DNA from: Pseudobutyrivibrio ruminis
GTDB lineage: Bacteria > Bacillota > Clostridia > Lachnospirales > Lachnospiraceae
Assembly (NCBI RefSeq): GCF_015057245.1
Contig: NZ_SVET01000029.1
Span: forward strand, 1-8,306
DNA: 8,306 nt
Direction of reading: 5' to 3'
Positions within the stretch are counted from its first letter, which is position 1. Every line of letters starts with the position of its first letter. A model generated the notes under the pieces. It was given only the letters and a program-made list of their open reading frames with translations, searched no databases and had not been told where the DNA came from. Made by a program: the position numbers and the translations under genes. Below, in pieces: positions 5,415-8,306 of the stretch.

Positions 5415-7301
5415 AGTATATTTCTTTATAAATTCATCCATTGGAATCGGAGGCGAATAGTACATTCCTTGCAGATAATCGATTCCAATAGATTTCATGG
5501 TATCTTCTATTTCTTTTGTTTCTATTCCTTCGGCAGTAAGGCTATAGCCAGTTTCTTTGAATGCTTTTATCAGCATAGGTAAAAGTAAATTTGGATTATC
5601 ACAGTAGTCCCATACAATACTCATATCGATTTTGACGTTGGAAAATGGTGAATGCTTAAGCCTACTAATGTTTGAATAGCCTGTGCCATAATCATCAAGA
5701 GAAAACAGGAATCCTTTATGACGGAGGCTTTGAATTTGATTGTTCATAATATCATCATCGACAATTACTGCTTCTGTTATTTCAAGATGAATGTTTGAAG
5801 GTTGAAGATTATATTTTTCTATTAGCTTACTGAAATCTGATGCTAAGTCTTTTTTCATAAACTGTGCAGGAGACAGATTCACATTAATCCATTCTAAGCC
5901 CAGATCACTCATGTTATTTTCACTGATAAATTTACATGTCTTTTCAAAAACCTGTTCACCTAGTTGATTTATTCGACCATTGCTTTCAGCAATTGGAATA
6001 AATTTATTAGGAGATATTATGTTGCCCTTATCATCCCTGATTCTACATAGGCTTTCAGCGCCCACTAGAGTATTTGTTTTTGCATCCATAATAGGTTGCA
6101 GAAATACCTCAACAGTATTATTTTCGATGGCCTTTTCGAGGGATCTTTTAATTGTCGTATTGTCCTGTGTGGCATTGAACATTTCTCGATCTACAAGTAC
6201 GTGAGATTTGTCGGTGGTATTATTGGCCTTGTTCAAGGCGTTTACTAAAGTATTGATGACAACGTCTGAATCATATAATTCATATTCCGGGCTCACTTCA
6301 ACAAATCTTGCCTCCAAGTATAGCTCAACATTGTCGGATAACCATGGAGACTTGAAACGTTCTTCGATTTGTTTGATTACAGCCGGAACATCTACGTTGG
6401 ATTTTGCCATAATGATAAATCTACCAGAGCGATAATAGAAAAGCTTCTCCCTTGGAAGAATTCGTCTAAGGTATGAACCGATGAGGCGAATACCAACATC
6501 CATCTGCTTTGTACCATAGATTTCTACGGCCTCTTGATAATGTCTAATCACAAAAGCAAATATAGTGTCATATTTTTGCCTGGTTGTATCTTGAAGAATG
6601 ATTCGTAGTCCTTCACTATTGAATAAACGTGTCCTTCTTTCTATGAAATACTCTGGATTCATAAAAAGAAGATTAATAGAGATTATGGTCATAACGCAGA
6701 AAGTATCCATCAGTAGATACTTAGGAAATAGAATTCGCATGATCAGACCAGATGTAAGTAACAGTAAGTAGAATAAAGTGCCGTAAAAATCTCTTTTGGC
6801 CTTAAGTTTGCCTCTAAAAATTATTACAGCATAGGCACTCATAAATAGATAAATGGCGAAATTCAATACTATAATATTGTAAAAATAGCCACGTTGATAG
6901 CCGGTAATTTCTATAGAAAAGACAGCTTTAGTCCAAGGTGATGTCAAAGTAACTGTTTCTGTAATAAACAATGGTAGTCTACATAAAAATGTTCTAAATT
7001 TGTTTTCTACTGGATCGAGTTCGAGAATACTGCATGTGAACACAAAGAAAGCATATGCTCTTAGATTGAAAAATACAAAGAAGAGCATATTACTAAAAAT
7101 AACAATAAATTTAGGCAACTCTAAATAGTTCTCACAGGCCCAACTGGAGAATATATCAGAAGAGATTACTATTGTCTCAATTAATAAAAGACTGACAAAG
7201 TTCTTATTTACTCTAACAGGCAGTCTTTGTAGCATAAAGTAATTGAGCAATAATATAGCCAATATTAAGATGCTAGGTATAGCGAAACTATAATCCCACA
7301 T
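5403..7301 (-). CDS. Membrane GGDEF/EAL protein: degenerate GGDEF, intact EAL (c-di-GMP phosphodiesterase)
   Basis: A 632-residue inner-membrane signalling protein. About six hydrophobic segments occupy residues 8-215. A GGDEF-like domain follows (about 225-375), its signature reduced to RSGRF (291-295), so it should not make c-di-GMP. The EAL domain (about 385-625) reads ESL at the signature (E416) but keeps the metal and catalytic positions: N475 in NVNLSP, E507 in LEITE, DD 536-537 in DDYGTGYS, K557 in KID, E591 and E594 in AEGIET, and Q611 in QGMYYSPP. Active hydrolysis of c-di-GMP to pGpG is therefore likely, lowering c-di-GMP and favouring motility. I chose the start encoding MWDYSFAIPS because GAGG lies six bases ahead of it and similar proteins in this family begin the same way; an ATG nine codons upstream (7328) has a poorer site. 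The gene is convergent with the phosphatase gene and divergent from the isomerase gene. Confidence 0.92.
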   Translation of the reverse strand: MWDYSFAIPSILILAILLLNYFMLQRLPVRVNKNFVSLLLIETIVISSDIFSSWACENYLELPKFIVIFSNMLFFVFFNLRAYAFFVFTCSILELDPVENKFRTFLCRLPLFITETVTLTSPWTKAVFSIEITGYQRGYFYNIIVLNFAIYLFMSAYAVIIFRGKLKAKRDFYGTLFYLLLLTSGLIMRILFPKYLLMDTFCVMTIISINLLFMNPEYFIERRTRLFNSEGLRIILQDTTRQKYDTIFAFVIRHYQEAVEIYGTKQMDVGIRLIGSYLRRILPREKLFYYRSGRFIIMAKSNVDVPAVIKQIEERFKSPWLSDNVELYLEARFVEVSPEYELYDSDVVINTLVNALNKANNTTDKSHVLVDREMFNATQDNTTIKRSLEKAIENNTVEVFLQPIMDAKTNTLVGAESLCRIRDDKGNIISPNKFIPIAESNGRINQLGEQVFEKTCKFISENNMSDLGLEWINVNLSPAQFMKKDLASDFSKLIEKYNLQPSNIHLEITEAVIVDDDIMNNQIQSLRHKGFLFSLDDYGTGYSNISRLKHSPFSNVKIDMSIVWDYCDNPNLLLPMLIKAFKETGYSLTAEGIETKEIEDTMKSIGIDYLQGMYYSPPIPMDEFIKKYTKSS

Positions 7302-7354
7302 AAGCCCCCTCGACCAAATAAATATCATAACTCTCTCATAAATAATTGTATGCC

Positions 7355-7381
7355 ATTATATCGTCTGATTCCAATGAACAA
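7355..7381 (-). promoter_or_regulatory. Candidate promoter of the GGDEF/EAL gene
   Basis: On the minus strand a perfect TATAAT (7360-7355) is preceded by TTGTTC (7381-7376) at 15 bases, shorter than ideal. Transcription would begin near 7348, about 47 bases before the start codon. The -10 is strong, the -35 tentative. Confidence 0.5.
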
Positions 7382-7404
7382 TCTGTGACGGAATTAAGAA
7401 TATG

Positions 7405-7433
7405 TTGCAATTAAGTAAATAGCTTTTTATCAT
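7405..7433 (+). promoter_or_regulatory. Candidate vegetative promoter of the isomerase gene
   Basis: TTGCAA (7405-7410) and TATCAT (7428-7433) are 17 bases apart, giving a leader of about 60 bases. A second candidate, TTGTAA (7455-7460) with TATACA (7477-7482) at 16 bases, would leave a very short leader. I cannot tell which is used. Confidence 0.42.
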
Positions 7434-7502
7434 TTAAGGTAGACATGTTATCTATTGTAAGATGATTATTGTTATGTATACAAAACATAGGAGGAAATAA
7501 AT

Positions 7503-7964
7503 ATGAAGATTGCAATGGCAAATGATCATGCAGGAACTCAAATGAAGGAGGAAATTAAAGCATATTTATTAAGTGAAGGATATGAAGTAGAAGACTTTGG
7601 GGCATATGACGATAACAGCTGCGACTTATCTGACTTTGTTTATCCAGCAGCTTTGGCAGTAGCTAAGGGCGAATGTGATAGAGGAATCTTTTGCGATGGA
7701 GTAGGCTACGGTAGCGCTCTTATTGCAAACAAGATTAATGGATGTTATGCAGCAGTATGCCAGGATCCATTATGTGCAACACTTGCTCGTCAGCACACAG
7801 ATTCAAACATTCTTTGCCTTGGTGCTAAAATCATTGGCGGTTTGATGGCAATGGAAGTAGTAAAGACTTGGTTAAACACAGACCCACTTATGGAAGAGAA
7901 GTACAGAAGAAGAGTTCAGAAGGTGTGCGATATTAACGATAAGCATTGCGTTCCTGTAAAGTAA
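7503..7964 (+). CDS. RpiB/LacA/LacB-family sugar-phosphate isomerase
   Basis: A 153-residue cytoplasmic enzyme of the RpiB/LacAB fold, whose members interconvert aldose and ketose phosphates (ribose-5-P/ribulose-5-P, allose-6-P, galactose-6-P). Family marks: NDHAG (D8, H9), ANKI (75-78), RQHTDSN (H98), and the basic C-terminal KYRRRV with R137. The active-site loop is unusual. Aligned by eye to E. coli RpiB GILICGTGVGISIAANK, this protein reads GIFCDGVGYGSALIANK, so the catalytic Cys position is D65 (a Cys sits one place earlier, C64) and the following Thr is V67. It may therefore use a different base or a different sugar phosphate, and I give no rpiB symbol. The start at 7503 has AGGAGG (7489-7494) eight bases upstream. 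It is monocistronic, lying between a divergent c-di-GMP gene and an rRNA-type promoter. Confidence 0.9.
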   Translation: MKIAMANDHAGTQMKEEIKAYLLSEGYEVEDFGAYDDNSCDLSDFVYPAALAVAKGECDRGIFCDGVGYGSALIANKINGCYAAVCQDPLCATLARQHTDSNILCLGAKIIGGLMAMEVVKTWLNTDPLMEEKYRRRVQKVCDINDKHCVPVK

Positions 7965-8100
7965 TGGTAGAGCGTTAGATAAAGGATTAGATTAGGTATT
8001 GTGGGGTATTTACAAATATTGTACAAACAATTAGTGCAATTCAAACAAAAGGGCGATTTTTGCCGAATAGATTTACTTTTAAAAAATCCTCAAAAAAGGC
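7965..8100. other. Intergenic region between isomerase gene and rRNA-type promoter
   Basis: No open reading frame, RNA gene or convincing terminator is visible. Features are an 8-bp palindrome TTGTACAA (8019-8026) and an increasingly A/T-rich stretch with A runs at 8081-8086 and 8092-8097 that could act as an UP element for the promoter at 8101. GGC/GCC at 8052-8064 gives only a 3-bp stem. Confidence 0.5.
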
Positions 8101-8129
8101 TTTACAAGTGAAGATACAGGTGATATTAT
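8101..8129 (+). promoter_or_regulatory. rRNA-operon-type promoter with AT-rich upstream element
   Basis: TTTACA (8101-8106), a 17-base spacer, and TATTAT (8124-8129, overlapping a TATAAT at 8127-8132). Runs of A and T at about 8070-8097 resemble an UP element. The start would fall near 8135-8137. The leader that follows is of the type preceding 16S genes in Clostridia. Confidence 0.65.
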
Positions 8130-8134
8130 AATCG

Positions 8135-8306
8135 AGCACTGAGGGACAGCAAGTCACACAGAGCAAAACAAATAAACGAAGATTGATAACTGAACAGTGA
8201 AACAAACCTTGAATTAATACAGTTTTGTATAAAACATGTATCCTTGAAATTCATTTAGTTTCTAAGACGAAACAAAAACCTTTATAGTAAACAAGTCAGT
8301 TTTATG
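8135..8306 (+). other. Transcribed leader of a probable rRNA operon (16S expected just beyond the edge)
   Basis: No coding frame is present. GATTGATAACTGAACAGTG (8181-8199) resembles the TTGAAAACTGAA-type motif common in clostridial rRNA leaders and spacers. Two small hairpins are visible: GTTTT/AAAAC (8222-8226 with 8231-8235) and GTTTC/GAAAC (8258-8262 with 8269-8273). The final TTTTATG is what typically precedes AGAGTTTGATCCTGG at the 16S 5' end in this group, so the last bases may already be the 16S terminus. The 16S gene itself is not in the window. Confidence 0.6.

Noticed and set aside
5980..6435. Two plus-strand open frames of about 75 codons
   Set aside because: Both are antisense to the GGDEF-like and EAL domains, with no ribosome site or recognisable product.
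7302..7328. Upstream ATG for the GGDEF/EAL gene
   Set aside because: The nine extra codons lack a good ribosome site, whereas the downstream ATG has GAGG six bases ahead and the typical MWDYSF beginning.
8019..8026. TTGTACAA palindrome as an operator
   Set aside because: Eight bases of self-complementary sequence in AT-rich DNA is easily chance, and it is not positioned over a promoter.
1..8306. CRISPR array, tRNA genes, prophage or complete insertion sequence
   Set aside because: I saw no regularly spaced direct repeats, no cloverleaf-like segments and no phage or transposase coding region. Only the possible element end at the left edge remains.

Overview
The window looks like part of a low-GC, motile, anaerobic Firmicute chromosome, most likely a Lachnospiraceae member (Butyrivibrio/Pseudobutyrivibrio/Roseburia type). 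I base this on the AT-rich intergenic DNA, the strong AGGAGG ribosome binding sites, the style of the membrane GGDEF/EAL protein that begins MWDYSF, and the type of rRNA leader at the right edge. No database search was possible, so the taxon is an inference.

Layout. Bases 1-80 carry three compact hairpins that look like the structured right end of an IS200/IS605-type (TnpB) element. A vegetative promoter at 118-146 then drives a two-gene operon: an OmpR-family response regulator (201-902) and a large six-pass sensor histidine kinase (921-3494) with a roughly 350-residue extracytoplasmic sensor containing an acidic TEEE-repeat tract. Next, a sequence resembling a sigma-28/SigD flagellar promoter (3514-3541) precedes a short stand-alone protein (3573-4208) that resembles only the C-terminal part of the flagellar cap protein FliD. 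A long perfect hairpin terminator follows. Immediately after it lies a gene of about 202 codons (4295-4903) interrupted by an in-frame amber codon at codon 34. A low-molecular-weight protein tyrosine phosphatase (4916-5368) follows 12 bases later. A bidirectional terminator separates this block from a convergent minus-strand gene (5403-7301) for a membrane protein with a degenerate GGDEF domain and an apparently intact EAL domain (c-di-GMP phosphodiesterase). Divergent from that gene is an RpiB/LacAB-family sugar-phosphate isomerase (7503-7964) whose usual catalytic Cys and Thr positions appear replaced. The last 340 bases hold an rRNA-type promoter with an AT-rich upstream region and a transcribed leader; the window ends where a 16S rRNA gene would be expected to begin.

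How the genes may work together. The FliD-like protein, its probable flagellar sigma promoter and the EAL protein suggest a small motility/c-di-GMP neighbourhood. The two-component system and the phosphatase are other signalling genes whose link to motility is only positional. The best leads are the amber-split gene, the FliD-C-only protein with its sigma-28-like promoter, and the isomerase with an altered active site. I found no CRISPR array, tRNA or complete mobile element.
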